In this document: in pieces, positions 24,430 through 32,634 of the stretch
Layout: each line of letters starts with the position of its first letter
How positions within the stretch are numbered: position 1 is the stretch's first letter
Assembly (NCBI RefSeq): GCF_001515305.1
Contig: NZ_LNQV01000033.1
Location: 1 to 47,954 of the forward strand
DNA length: 47,954 bases
Source of the DNA: Aquitalea pelogenes
Lineage (GTDB): Bacteria; Pseudomonadota; Gammaproteobacteria; Burkholderiales; Chromobacteriaceae
Reading direction: 5' to 3'
Program-made: the position numbers and the translations under genes
The notes under the pieces: generated by a model
Database searches by the model: none
What the model was told of the DNA's origin: nothing
What the model saw: the letters and a program-made list of their open reading frames with translations, nothing else

Positions 24430-26388
24430 ATGACACCCGTTAGCCGCGTTCTGGTGGTAAGCGATGATGCAAAGTGGCAGTCCGACGTTCTGGCCGGGCT
24501 GGGTGCCGTGGCCGTGCGGCTGGAAAATCCTTATGGCCTCACCTTTATTGGCGCCTCCCGTCTGAAGGAGGCAATGGACATCATCCGGCGTGATGGTGAT
24601 ATCCAGGCCGTGCTGGTGGACAAGCAGTTGCAAGAGAAGGGCCTGAATCAGGCGGCGGTGACGCTGGCCAACCAGATCAGTGATTTTCGCCCGGAATTAT
24701 CCTTGTATGTATTGCTGATGGATGATGACGAGCGCGTGCTGGTGGAGAATCTGGCCAGTCACGCGGTGGATGGCTATTTCTACCGCGACGAAACCGACTA
24801 CAACGGCTGGTTCCGTATCCTCACTGCCGAACTGGCGGAAAAGTCTGCCACGCCGTTTTACGACAAGCTCAAGCAGTATGTGCGCATGGCCAAGGATTCC
24901 TGGCACACGCCTGGCCACGCGGGTGGCGATTCGCTCAAAGGCAGCCCGTGGGTGGGGGATTTTTATGATTTTGTCGGCGAGAACATGCTGCGCGCCGACT
25001 TGTCGGTCTCGGTACCGATGCTGGATTCGCTGCTGCACCCTACCGGGGTGATTGCCGAGTCGCAAAAGCTGGCCGCCAAAGCCTTTGGCGCACGCAAGAC
25101 CTATTTTGCTACCAATGGCACCTCAACTTCCAACAAGGTGATCTTCCAGACCTTGCTGGCACCCGGTGACAAGCTGCTGCTGGACCGAAACTGCCATAAA
25201 TCCGTGCATCACGGGGTGATTCTGTCCGGCGCCTTGCCGGTGTATCTGGATTCTTCCATCAACAAGCAGTACGGCATTTTCGGTCCGGTACCCAAGGCCA
25301 CCATTTTTGCCGCCATCGAAGCCAACCCGGATGCGAGGGTGCTGATTCTGACCTCCTGCACCTATGATGGCCTGCGTTATGACCTGGTGCCCATCATCGA
25401 AGCTGCACACGAGAAAGGCATCAAGGTGATCGTGGATGAAGCCTGGTACGGTTTTGCCCGTTTCCACCCGGCGTTCCGCCCCACGGCACTGGAGTCCGGT
25501 GCCGACTATGTCACGCAAAGCACCCACAAGATTCTGTCCGCCTTCTCGCAGGCCAGCATGATTCACGTGAATGACCCCGGATTTGACGAGCATCTGTTCC
25601 GGGAGAATTTCAATATGCATACCTCCACCAGTCCGCAATACAACCTGATTGCCAGCCTGGACGTGGCACGCAAGCAGGCGGTGACCGAGGGCTACCGGCT
25701 GCTGGACCGCACGCTGAAGCTGGCGGAAGAGCTGCGCGACAAGATCAACTCCACCGCGGCTTTCCGCGTGCTGGAGCTGGAAGACCTGCTGCCAGAGGAG
25801 ATGCGCGAGGACGGCATCCGGCTGGACCCGACCAAGCTGACCGTGGATATCAGCCAGTCCGGCTTTACCACCGACGAGCTGCAGCATGAATTGTTCGAGC
25901 GATACAACATTCAGGTGGAGAAATCCACCTTCAGCACCATCACCCTGTTGCTGACCATGGGTACCACGCGCAGCAAGGTATCACGGCTGTATGATGCGCT
26001 GCTGCGTCTGGCCAAGGAGAAACGCGCACCGCGTGCTGTCGGGCGGATGCCGGAGATTCCGCGTTTTTCCCGCCTGGCCTGCCTGCCACGTGATGCATTT
26101 TACGAAGCCGGCGAGCGCCTGCCTTTGCTGGATGATGATGGTCGACCCAATGCCGCGCTCAATGGCCGGGTGTGTTGCGACCAGATCGTCCCTTACCCGC
26201 CTGGCATTCCCGTTCTGGTGCCGGGGCAGGTGATTGACGACAGTATCCTGTCTTATCTGGCACGTCTGCAAAAGACACAAAAAACCATAGAAATGCACGG
26301 ACTCGCCGAAGATGGTGGAGAAATGTATGTCAGAGTGCTAAAAGATAGGGAGCTTTCGCATTTGCCTGACAGATTGTTGTTTGGCTGA
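24430..26388 (+). CDS. Orn/Lys/Arg decarboxylase (PLP-dependent, substrate unresolved)
   Basis: This fold-type I PLP enzyme decarboxylates a basic amino acid to a polyamine precursor. The 652 residues comprise an N-terminal response-regulator-like wing domain (RVLVVSDDAKW, QAVLVDKQL), then the major domain. That carries the HTPGHAGG motif at 159-166, Asp336 in DEAWYGF and the Schiff-base Lys367 in STHKILSAFSQ. A C-terminal domain follows (CCDQIVPYPPGIPVLVPGQ). It is shorter than E. coli AdiA, LdcI or SpeC (about 710-755). ATG 24430 follows AGGAGA; an in-frame TTG at 24427 and a two-codon ORF ATG-AGT-TGA overlap this start. argF and argG follow, so arginine or ornithine is a reasonable substrate guess. 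Confidence 0.92.
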   Translation: MTPVSRVLVVSDDAKWQSDVLAGLGAVAVRLENPYGLTFIGASRLKEAMDIIRRDGDIQAVLVDKQLQEKGLNQAAVTLANQISDFRPELSLYVLLMDDDERVLVENLASHAVDGYFYRDETDYNGWFRILTAELAEKSATPFYDKLKQYVRMAKDSWHTPGHAGGDSLKGSPWVGDFYDFVGENMLRADLSVSVPMLDSLLHPTGVIAESQKLAAKAFGARKTYFATNGTSTSNKVIFQTLLAPGDKLLLDRNCHKSVHHGVILSGALPVYLDSSINKQYGIFGPVPKATIFAAIEANPDARVLILTSCTYDGLRYDLVPIIEAAHEKGIKVIVDEAWYGFARFHPAFRPTALESGADYVTQSTHKILSAFSQASMIHVNDPGFDEHLFRENFNMHTSTSPQYNLIASLDVARKQAVTEGYRLLDRTLKLAEELRDKINSTAAFRVLELEDLLPEEMREDGIRLDPTKLTVDISQSGFTTDELQHELFERYNIQVEKSTFSTITLLLTMGTTRSKVSRLYDALLRLAKEKRAPRAVGRMPEIPRFSRLACLPRDAFYEAGERLPLLDDDGRPNAALNGRVCCDQIVPYPPGIPVLVPGQVIDDSILSYLARLQKTQKTIEMHGLAEDGGEMYVRVLKDRELSHLPDRLLFG

Positions 26389-26579
26389 GACCTTGTCAGA
26401 ATGGTCAATTTCCGATAAATATAACAATTGTCGCAAATATATAAATCCAGTATCCAATTGATACGGTTTTGCGACACCAGTTAACTGACTTGAGACCTGC
26501 GTGTAGTAATGTGCCATTGCGCATGAAGACACACACCGTGTTCTATGCGCGATGGTCTTTTTTTTTGGAAATCTTACCC
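26389..26579 (+). promoter_or_regulatory. AT-rich leader upstream of argF
   Basis: This 191-bp gap is markedly AT-rich compared with its neighbours. It contains two CAATTG palindromes 30 bp apart (26425-26430, 26455-26460). A TTGTCA at 26393-26398 is a possible -35 without a good -10 at normal spacing. An ArgR-type site is possible but I cannot fit one to consensus. Confidence 0.3.
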
Positions 26580-27503
26580 ATGAAGCAAGTAGGACATTAC
26601 CTGCAATTCAGCGACCTGAATCACGAGGAGTATCGTCACATCTTCGAGCGTGCCAAGGTTCTGAAGCGACGACACAGCGAAAAACAGCTGTATCAGCCGC
26701 TGGTAGGCCGCGTAATGTCCATGATCTTCGAAAAGAATTCCACGCGTACGCGGGTTTCCTTTGAAGCCGGCATGGCCCAGCTTGGCGGTCATGCGATGTT
26801 CCTGGACACCAAGACCTCCCAGCTGGGGCGCGGTGAACCGATTGAAGATACGGCACGGGTGCTGTCGCGCATGAGCGATATCATCATGATCCGTACCTTT
26901 GAGCAATCGCTGGTCGAACGTCTGGCTGCGCATTCCAAAGTGCCGGTCATCAATGGCCTGACCAATGAATACCACCCCTGTCAGATTCTGGCCGACATCT
27001 TTACCTTCATCGAGCATCGTGGCTCGATCAAGGGAAAGACCGTTGCCTGGATCGGCGATGGCAACAATGTATGCCGTACCTGGCTGCAGGCAGCCAAGAT
27101 TCTTGGCTTCAAGCTGAAGGTGGCAACCCCGGTAGGTTACGAGCTGACCGTGCTGGATGGCGAACACTACGGCCCGGAACACTTCGAGCCCAGCCACAGT
27201 GCCGTCAAGGCCGTGGAAGGTGCCGATCTGGTTACCACCGACGTGTTCACCAGCATGGGCTACGAGGCCGAAAGTGCCACCCGTCTGGAAGCATTTGCCA
27301 GCTATCAGGTAAATGCCGAACTGATGAAGCATGCCAAGCCGGACGCATTGTTCATGCACTGCCTGCCTGCCCATCGCGGCGAGGAAGTGACCGCCGAAGT
27401 CATCGACGGCCCGCAGAGCGTGGTATGGGACGAGGCGGAAAACCGCATGCACGCCCAGAAAGCCCTGATCGAATATCTGCTGCTTGGTCATCAGTACGAC
27501 TGA
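26580..27503 (+). CDS. argF: Ornithine carbamoyltransferase
   Basis: ArgF joins ornithine and carbamoyl phosphate to make citrulline in arginine synthesis. The 307-residue enzyme has the carbamoyl-phosphate motif STRTR at residues 54-58, [11 protein letters not shown] and the ornithine-site [16 protein letters not shown] 26580 gives the normal start ([10 protein letters not shown]); the longer in-frame ATG at 26469 adds unlike sequence and is rejected. argG follows after 44 bp, a common pairing, so the two are likely one operon. Confidence 0.97.
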   Translation: MKQVGHYLQFSDLNHEEYRHIFERAKVLKRRHSEKQLYQPLVGRVMSMIFEKNSTRTRVSFEAGMAQLGGHAMFLDTKTSQLGRGEPIEDTARVLSRMSDIIMIRTFEQSLVERLAAHSKVPVINGLTNEYHPCQILADIFTFIEHRGSIKGKTVAWIGDGNNVCRTWLQAAKILGFKLKVATPVGYELTVLDGEHYGPEHFEPSHSAVKAVEGADLVTTDVFTSMGYEAESATRLEAFASYQVNAELMKHAKPDALFMHCLPAHRGEEVTAEVIDGPQSVVWDEAENRMHAQKALIEYLLLGHQYD

Positions 27504-27547
27504 ACCGGCAGGACAACCCACTAGATTCGCTGGAAAGAAAACGCATC

Positions 27548-28774
27548 ATGTCTGACATCAAAAAAGTAGTGCTGGCCTACTCCGGTGGCCTGGATACCTC
27601 CGTCATCCTGAAATGGCTGCAAGACACCTACCACTGTGAAGTGGTCACTTTCACCGCCGATATCGGCCAGGGTGAAGAGGTGGAGCCGGCCCGCAAGAAA
27701 GCCATTGCGCTGGGTATCAAGCCGGAAAACATCTTTATCGAAGACCTGCGCGAAGAGTTCGTGCGCGATTACGTTTACCCGATGTTCCGTGCCAACGCCA
27801 TCTACGAAGGCGAGTACTTGCTGGGCACTTCCATCGCCCGTCCGCTGATCTCCAAGCGCCAGATCGAAATCGCCAATGCCGTGGGCGGCGATGCGGTATC
27901 GCACGGTGCCACCGGCAAGGGTAACGACCAGGTGCGTTTCGAGCTGGGTTACTACGCTCTGAAACCGGACGTCAAGGTGATTGCGCCGTGGCGCGAATGG
28001 GACCTGCTGTCCCGTGAAAAGCTGCTGGCCTATGCTGAAAAGCACGGCATCGACATCAGCAAGAAAAAGAACGGTGGCAGCCCGTACTCCATGGATGCCA
28101 ACCTGCTGCACATCTCCTACGAAGGCACCGTGCTGGAAAACCCGGCTGCCGAGCCGGAAGAAGATATGTGGCTGTGGACGGTCAGCCCGGAGAATGCCCC
28201 GGACCAGGCCGAATACATCGAGCTGAGCTACGAAAAGGGTGACATCACCGCCATCAACGGTGTGGCCATGACCCCGGCACAGGTGCTGACCGAGCTGAAC
28301 CGCCTGGGCGGCAAGCATGGTATCGGTCGTCTGGACATCGTGGAAAACCGTTACGTCGGCATGAAGTCCCGTGGCTGCTACGAAACCCCGGGCGGCACCA
28401 TCATGCTGAAGGCACACCGCGCCATCGAATCCATCACGCTGGACCGCGAAGTGGCCCACCTGAAGGATGAGCTGATGCCGAAGTACGCCAAGCTGATTTA
28501 CACCGGCTACTGGTGGAGCCCGGAGCGTCAGATGCTGCAAGGCCTGATCGACGCTTCGCAAGCCACTGTAAACGGCTGGGTACGCCTGAAGCTGTACAAG
28601 GGCAATGTCATCGTTGTTGGTCGAGAATCCAAGACCGATTCGCTGTTCGACCCGAACATCGCCACCTTCGACGAAGACGGTGGCGCATACAACCACGCCG
28701 ATGCGGCCGGCTTCATCCGCCTCAATGCCCTGCGCATGCGGATTGCCGCCAACGCCAAACTCAAGCGCGGCTGA
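27548..28774 (+). CDS. argG: Argininosuccinate synthase
   Basis: ArgG condenses citrulline and aspartate with ATP to argininosuccinate. The 408-residue type I enzyme has the N-type PP-loop YSGGLDTS at residues 11-18, then [17 protein letters not shown], and the substrate-binding [19 protein letters not shown] 27548 follows GGAAAG; the large upstream extension of the frame overlaps argF and is not coding. A terminator follows 14 bp downstream. Confidence 0.98.
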   Translation: MSDIKKVVLAYSGGLDTSVILKWLQDTYHCEVVTFTADIGQGEEVEPARKKAIALGIKPENIFIEDLREEFVRDYVYPMFRANAIYEGEYLLGTSIARPLISKRQIEIANAVGGDAVSHGATGKGNDQVRFELGYYALKPDVKVIAPWREWDLLSREKLLAYAEKHGIDISKKKNGGSPYSMDANLLHISYEGTVLENPAAEPEEDMWLWTVSPENAPDQAEYIELSYEKGDITAINGVAMTPAQVLTELNRLGGKHGIGRLDIVENRYVGMKSRGCYETPGGTIMLKAHRAIESITLDREVAHLKDELMPKYAKLIYTGYWWSPERQMLQGLIDASQATVNGWVRLKLYKGNVIVVGRESKTDSLFDPNIATFDEDGGAYNHADAAGFIRLNALRMRIAANAKLKRG

Positions 28775-28788
28775 TTGGCCCCGTGAAC

Positions 28789-28812
28789 AAAACCGCCTTC
28801 GGGCGGTTTTTT
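28789..28812 (+). terminator. Terminator after argG
   Basis: AAAACCGCC-TTCG-GGCGGTTTT has a stable UUCG tetraloop and is followed by TT. It ends the argF-argG unit. Confidence 0.88.
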
Positions 28813-28842
28813 ATTTGGTGCAGTAGCCGAACGGCGGAAAAG

Positions 28843-28871
28843 TTGAGAGCCGGATCAATGCGGCGTATCGT
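28843..28871 (+). promoter_or_regulatory. Candidate sigma-70 promoter for the DUF2788 gene
   Basis: TTGAGA (28843-28848) and TATCGT (28866-28871) are 17 bp apart. The -35 matches 5 of 6 bases and the -10 four of 6. It lies 80 bp before the gene and just after the argG terminator. Confidence 0.4.
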
Positions 28872-28950
28872 AACGACTTTGTTTGTCTGACTGGCAGATG
28901 TCACGACAAATCATGTGAGCCCACCACTGCATTCATCAAGGAACATCAGG

Positions 28951-29154
28951 GTGTCTGAAGAGCAATTTACCGATATTTCCATGGCCGTGTGCCTGACCGG
29001 CCTCATCATTTTCATGGGCTTCATCATCTGGGATCTGGGCAAGAAGTCCCAGGCGGGCAAGATGGGTACCGCCATCCTGTTTCTGGTGCTGGGCTTTGGC
29101 GTGGTGGGCTTTATCTTCAAGAACGTGCTGGTGGAGTTTCTGGTGCTCAAGTAA
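28951..29154 (+). CDS. DUF2788 small membrane protein
   Basis: This 67-residue protein has two predicted membrane helices (VCLTGLIIFMGFIIWDL and AILFLVLGFGVVGFIFK), joined by a short basic loop (GKKSQAGK). It matches the DUF2788 family; function unknown. GTG 28951 (VSEEQFTDISM) is chosen because the family starts MSEEQF and AAGGA lies about 8 nt upstream. It is a single-gene unit between two terminators. Confidence 0.85.
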   Translation: MSEEQFTDISMAVCLTGLIIFMGFIIWDLGKKSQAGKMGTAILFLVLGFGVVGFIFKNVLVEFLVLK

Positions 29155-29176
29155 GACAGAGCGGCAGCACCAGGAT

Positions 29177-29206
29177 AAAACGGTTGGCATGTGCCAACCC
29201 GTTTTG
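29177..29206. terminator. Bidirectional terminator between DUF2788 and lysE genes
   Basis: AAAACGGTTGGCA and TGCCAACCCGTTTT form a long stem with one bulged C. The A and T ends let it serve both convergent genes. Confidence 0.85.
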
Positions 29207-29236
29207 CATCTGGATCAAATAAGCCGACAGGCAGTT

Positions 29237-29875
29237 TCAGCGCTGCGGTGACAGGATCAGGCGCAAGCCCAGTGCGATGAAAATACTGCCGGCAATGCGG
29301 TCCAGCCACTGGCTGGCCTTGGGGGTACGGGTCAGCCAGCTGCCAATGGCACCGGCAAAATAACCCAGGCTGCCAAACAGCAAGGCTGCTTGTGCTGTGA
29401 AGATCAGCCCCAGAATGGCAGTTTGCCAGCCACTATGGCCCTGTGCCGGATTGACGAATTGCGGCAGGAAAGCCAGGAAGAACAACACCACCTTGGGGTT
29501 GATGGCATTGGCGATCAGGCCCTTGCGAAAGTGGGCAGACAGCGGCGTGTCATCAACCGAACCCTTGTCGGCCTTCAGGCTGCTGCCCCGGCTGCGGATG
29601 GCTTGCCAACCCAGATAAACCAGGTAGGCACCACCAGCAAATTTCAGCAGGCCAAAGGCCGTGGGCGAGGCGGCAATCAGGGCGCTCACGCCCAGTGCGG
29701 CCAGCAGGGTGTGGGTGATACAGCCCAGCGCGCAGCCCAGACCAAATGCCATGCCCTGACGACGGCCCTTGGCAATGCCCAGGCTCAGTACCATCAGGTT
29801 GTCCGGTCCGGGGGAGAGGGTGATCAGCATGGCGGCGGCCGTGAAAGCCGCCAGTTGTTCGGGGGTGACGATCAT
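29237..29875 (-). CDS. LysE-family amino acid exporter
   Basis: LysE/RhtB proteins export amino acids by proton exchange. The 212-residue product has six predicted helices and the family signature LITLSPGPDNLMVLSLG near residues 17-33. The NAINPKVVLFFLAFLPQFV segment is also typical. ATG 29875 (MIVTPEQLAAF) is chosen; the upstream frame extension does not fit. Substrate cannot be assigned. It is divergent from yajQ, with arginine and decarboxylase genes upstream, so a basic amino acid is possible but unproven. Confidence 0.9.
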   Translation of the reverse strand: MIVTPEQLAAFTAAAMLITLSPGPDNLMVLSLGIAKGRRQGMAFGLGCALGCITHTLLAALGVSALIAASPTAFGLLKFAGGAYLVYLGWQAIRSRGSSLKADKGSVDDTPLSAHFRKGLIANAINPKVVLFFLAFLPQFVNPAQGHSGWQTAILGLIFTAQAALLFGSLGYFAGAIGSWLTRTPKASQWLDRIAGSIFIALGLRLILSPQR

Positions 29876-30068
29876 GATTGCTTGCCTGCGCGGGTTAAAA
29901 CAGCATGATTGAAGATTTGCGCTCAAACGACAAGCGGAATGTGCCAGTGTCATGCCTTGCGAGTGCGGACAGGCAAGATGCTGTCGATATCAAGGGGCGG
30001 CGGGTGACAAGGCGGCATACAGTCTCTAAAATTGCGCCATTGAGCTATTCAGCCTTACAGGATCTCCC

Positions 30069-30569
30069 ATGCCGTCTTTTGATATTGTTTCCGAAGTCAA
30101 TAAAGTAGAAGTGCGCAACGCCGTTGAGCAAGCCAACAAGGAAGTGTCCACCCGCTACGATTTCAAGGGCAGCGATTCCCGCATCGAGCAGACCGACAAG
30201 GACATCACCCTGTATGCCGACGCGGAATTCCAGCTGGATCAGGTCAACGACATCCTGGTCAACAAATTGTCCAAGCGTGGCGTTGACGTGCGCAGCCTGG
30301 AGTATGGCAAGCTGGAGAAGGTCAGTGGCAACAAGGTCAAGAAAGTGCTGACCGTGAAGGAAGGCCTGGAAACCGAGATGGCCAAGAAGATCGTCAAGAT
30401 CATCAAGGATGCCAAACTGAAAGTGCAGGCCAGCATCCAGGGTGAGGCAGTACGTGTGTCCGGTGCCAAGCGCGACCTGCTGCAAGAATGCATTGCCCTG
30501 CTGCGCAAGGAAATTGCCGACGACAAGGAAAATGGCGTACCGCTGCAGTTCAACAACTTCCGCGACTAA
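30069..30569 (+). CDS. yajQ: YajQ-family nucleotide-binding protein (UPF0234)
   Basis: YajQ-family proteins bind nucleotides and tRNA; some members bind cyclic di-GMP and act with a transcription factor. This 166-residue protein matches the family along its length ([50 protein letters not shown]-terminal LQFNNFRD). It has two ferredoxin-like halves. A terminator follows 21 bp downstream. The cyclic di-GMP role is known for some homologues only. Confidence 0.95.
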   Translation: MPSFDIVSEVNKVEVRNAVEQANKEVSTRYDFKGSDSRIEQTDKDITLYADAEFQLDQVNDILVNKLSKRGVDVRSLEYGKLEKVSGNKVKKVLTVKEGLETEMAKKIVKIIKDAKLKVQASIQGEAVRVSGAKRDLLQECIALLRKEIADDKENGVPLQFNNFRD

Positions 30570-30589
30570 GCCTGTTTTCCTTATATGCA

Positions 30590-30616
30590 GAACCGGCCCA
30601 CTGTGGCCGGTTTTGC
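30590..30616 (+). terminator. Terminator after yajQ
   Basis: AACCGGCC and GGCCGGTT form an 8-bp stem around CACTGT, followed by a T-rich tail (TTTGCTTTT). Confidence 0.87.
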
Positions 30617-30641
30617 TTTTGCAGGGCGTCCCTCCTACAAT
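30613..30641 (+). promoter_or_regulatory. Candidate promoter of the COG2509 flavoprotein gene
   Basis: TACAAT (30636-30641) is a good -10 with TTGCTT (30613-30618) 17 bp upstream as a weak -35. It overlaps the tail of the yajQ terminator and lies 45 bp before the gene. Confidence 0.35.
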
Positions 30642-30685
30642 ACGGCCCTTGTTGAATAGACAGCAACCTGAGTATTGGAATCAGC

Positions 30686-32287
30686 ATGTTACGCATTACC
30701 GAATTGAAACTGCCGCTGGATCACAGCGAGGCAGAACTCTCCGATGCCATCGTGGCCTTCCTGGGCATCAAGCCGGCCGACCTGAAAAGCTACACCGTAT
30801 TCAAGCGCAGCTACGATGCGCGCCGTGGTGTGATGAGCCTGGCCTACATCATCGACATGGAAGTGGAAGGCGAGGCCAGGTTGCTCGCCCGCTTCAAGGG
30901 TAATGCCCATGTGCTGCCCACGCCGGATACCAGCTATCACTTTGTCACCCAGGCACCGGCCACGCTGCAGAAGCGTCCGCTGGTGGTGGGCTTCGGCCCC
31001 TGTGGCCTGCTGGCTGCGCTGGTACTGGCCCAGATGGGTTTCAAGCCCATCGTGCTGGAGCGCGGCAAGAAAGTGCGTGAGCGTACCAAGGATACCTGGG
31101 GCCTGTGGCGCAAGAATGTGCTGAACCCGGAATCCAACGTGCAGTTTGGTGAAGGCGGAGCCGGTACTTTCTCGGACGGCAAGCTGTACAGCCAGATCAA
31201 GGACCCGCGCCATCTGGGCCGCAAGGTGCTCACCGAGTTCGTCAAGGCCGGCGCGCCGGAAGAAATCCTGTTTATCGCCAAGCCGCACATCGGTACTTTC
31301 CGCCTGGTGAGCATGGTGGAAAAAATGCGGGCGGAAATCGAAGCGCTGGGTGGTGAAATCCGCTTCCAGCAGCGTGTCACCGACCTGCACATCGACAACG
31401 GCCACATTCGCGGTGTGACGCTGGCCGATGGCAGCCAGATCGAGGCGGATCATGTCATTCTGGCGCTGGGGCACAGTGCGCGCGATACCTTCGAGATGCT
31501 GCACCAGCGTGGCGTGTTCATGGAAGCCAAACCGTTCTCGGTCGGTTTCCGCATCGAGCACCCGCAAACCATGATCGACAAGGCGCGCTGGGGCAAATAT
31601 GCCGGGCACCCCATTCTGGGTGCTGCCGACTACAAGCTGGTGCATCACGCCAGCAATGGCCGTGCGGTATACAGCTTCTGTATGTGCCCGGGTGGTCAGG
31701 TGGTGGCAGCCACTTCGGAAGAGGGGCGCGTGGTCACCAATGGCATGAGCCAGTATTCCCGTGCCGAGCGCAATGCCAACTCTGGCATGGTGGTGAGTAT
31801 CAACCCGGAAGACTATCCGGGTGGTGCGCTGGCTGGCATTGCCTTCCAGCGCGCGCTGGAAAGCCACGCCTATGTGCTGGGTGGCAGCACCTACGAAGCA
31901 CCTGCCCAACTAGTGGGGGACTTCCTGGCTGGACGTGCCTCCACGGCGGTGGGCTCGGTCGAGCCTTCCTATCAGCCTGGCGTGCACTGGACCGACCTGT
32001 CCACCGCGCTGCCGGATTTCGCCATTGCGGCCATGCGCGAAGCCCTGCCCGAGTTTGGCAAGAAAATCCGTGGTTACGACATGCACGATGCAGTGCTGAC
32101 CGGGGTGGAAACTCGCACCAGCTCGCCACTGCGCATCACGCGTGGTGAGGATTTGCAAAGCCTGAACGTGAAGGGGCTGTATCCGGCCGGTGAGGGCGCT
32201 GGCTACGCCGGTGGCATTTTGTCTGCCGGTGTGGATGGCATCCGCGTGGCCGAGGCGGTGGCATTGAATATGGCAGCGCAAGCCTGA
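30686..32287 (+). CDS. Uncharacterised FAD-dependent protein (COG2509)
   Basis: This 533-residue flavoprotein matches COG2509, a widespread family of unknown reaction. An N-terminal domain of about 90 residues (LRITELKLPLDHSEAELSDA) precedes the FAD-binding motif VVGFGPCGLLAALVL near residues 99-113. Also present are NVQFGEGGAGTFSDGKLYSQ, LALGHSARDTF and the C-terminal FAD contact PAGEGAGYAGGILSAGVDG. It is monocistronic, between two terminators. No partner in the window suggests its substrate. Confidence 0.9.
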   Translation: MLRITELKLPLDHSEAELSDAIVAFLGIKPADLKSYTVFKRSYDARRGVMSLAYIIDMEVEGEARLLARFKGNAHVLPTPDTSYHFVTQAPATLQKRPLVVGFGPCGLLAALVLAQMGFKPIVLERGKKVRERTKDTWGLWRKNVLNPESNVQFGEGGAGTFSDGKLYSQIKDPRHLGRKVLTEFVKAGAPEEILFIAKPHIGTFRLVSMVEKMRAEIEALGGEIRFQQRVTDLHIDNGHIRGVTLADGSQIEADHVILALGHSARDTFEMLHQRGVFMEAKPFSVGFRIEHPQTMIDKARWGKYAGHPILGAADYKLVHHASNGRAVYSFCMCPGGQVVAATSEEGRVVTNGMSQYSRAERNANSGMVVSINPEDYPGGALAGIAFQRALESHAYVLGGSTYEAPAQLVGDFLAGRASTAVGSVEPSYQPGVHWTDLSTALPDFAIAAMREALPEFGKKIRGYDMHDAVLTGVETRTSSPLRITRGEDLQSLNVKGLYPAGEGAGYAGGILSAGVDGIRVAEAVALNMAAQA

Positions 32288-32388
32288 TGATGTGTCCCAT
32301 GTGCTGACAGGCAGCCTGCTTCACGCGTGCTGGCTGTCTGGCCGGGTAATGGTTTTACAGTAATCAATCAATACCGATGTTGTTGCCG

Positions 32389-32414
32389 GGCGCTTCTGAG
32401 GAAGCGCCTTTTTT
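32389..32414 (+). terminator. Terminator downstream of the COG2509 gene
   Basis: GGCGCTTC-TGAG-GAAGCGCC is a perfect 8-bp stem followed by six T. It lies about 100 bp after the stop codon. Confidence 0.88.
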
Positions 32415-32634
32415 ATTGAAATTTTGAATTTTTATTTATTAATTGCTACGGCTGGCAAAGGGAGTGTGTGTGTAATGAAAATGCGATGATGAAACTGTCT
32501 TAGTTGACGTCCTATTATTTTGCAGATATTTCAACCTGTACTAAAGGCCGATTCGCGGTTATTTGGTAATGCTTGTAGCTGATGATGAGAGTGCTATAAG
32601 CAAGATATTTCCCGCCAAATGACTGGGGTGTGTG
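32415..32634 (+). other. AT-rich region upstream of the chemoreceptor gene
   Basis: This 220-bp non-coding stretch is clearly more AT-rich than the surroundings. I could not fit a sigma-28 (TAAA-N15-GCCGATAA) or sigma-54 promoter; a lone TAAAGGCCGAT at 32542-32552 has the wrong spacing. It presumably carries the promoter of the following gene. Confidence 0.4.

Noticed and set aside
26469-26579. 37-residue N-terminal extension of argF
   Set aside because: It is unlike any ornithine carbamoyltransferase N-terminus and lies in the AT-rich leader.
27071-27547. N-terminal extension of the argG frame
   Set aside because: It overlaps argF in another frame and reads as random Arg-rich sequence; family start is ATG 27548.
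32535-32560. Sigma-28 flagellar promoter before the chemoreceptor
   Set aside because: TAAA is followed directly by GGCCGAT; the spacing of about 15 bp needed for FliA promoters is absent.
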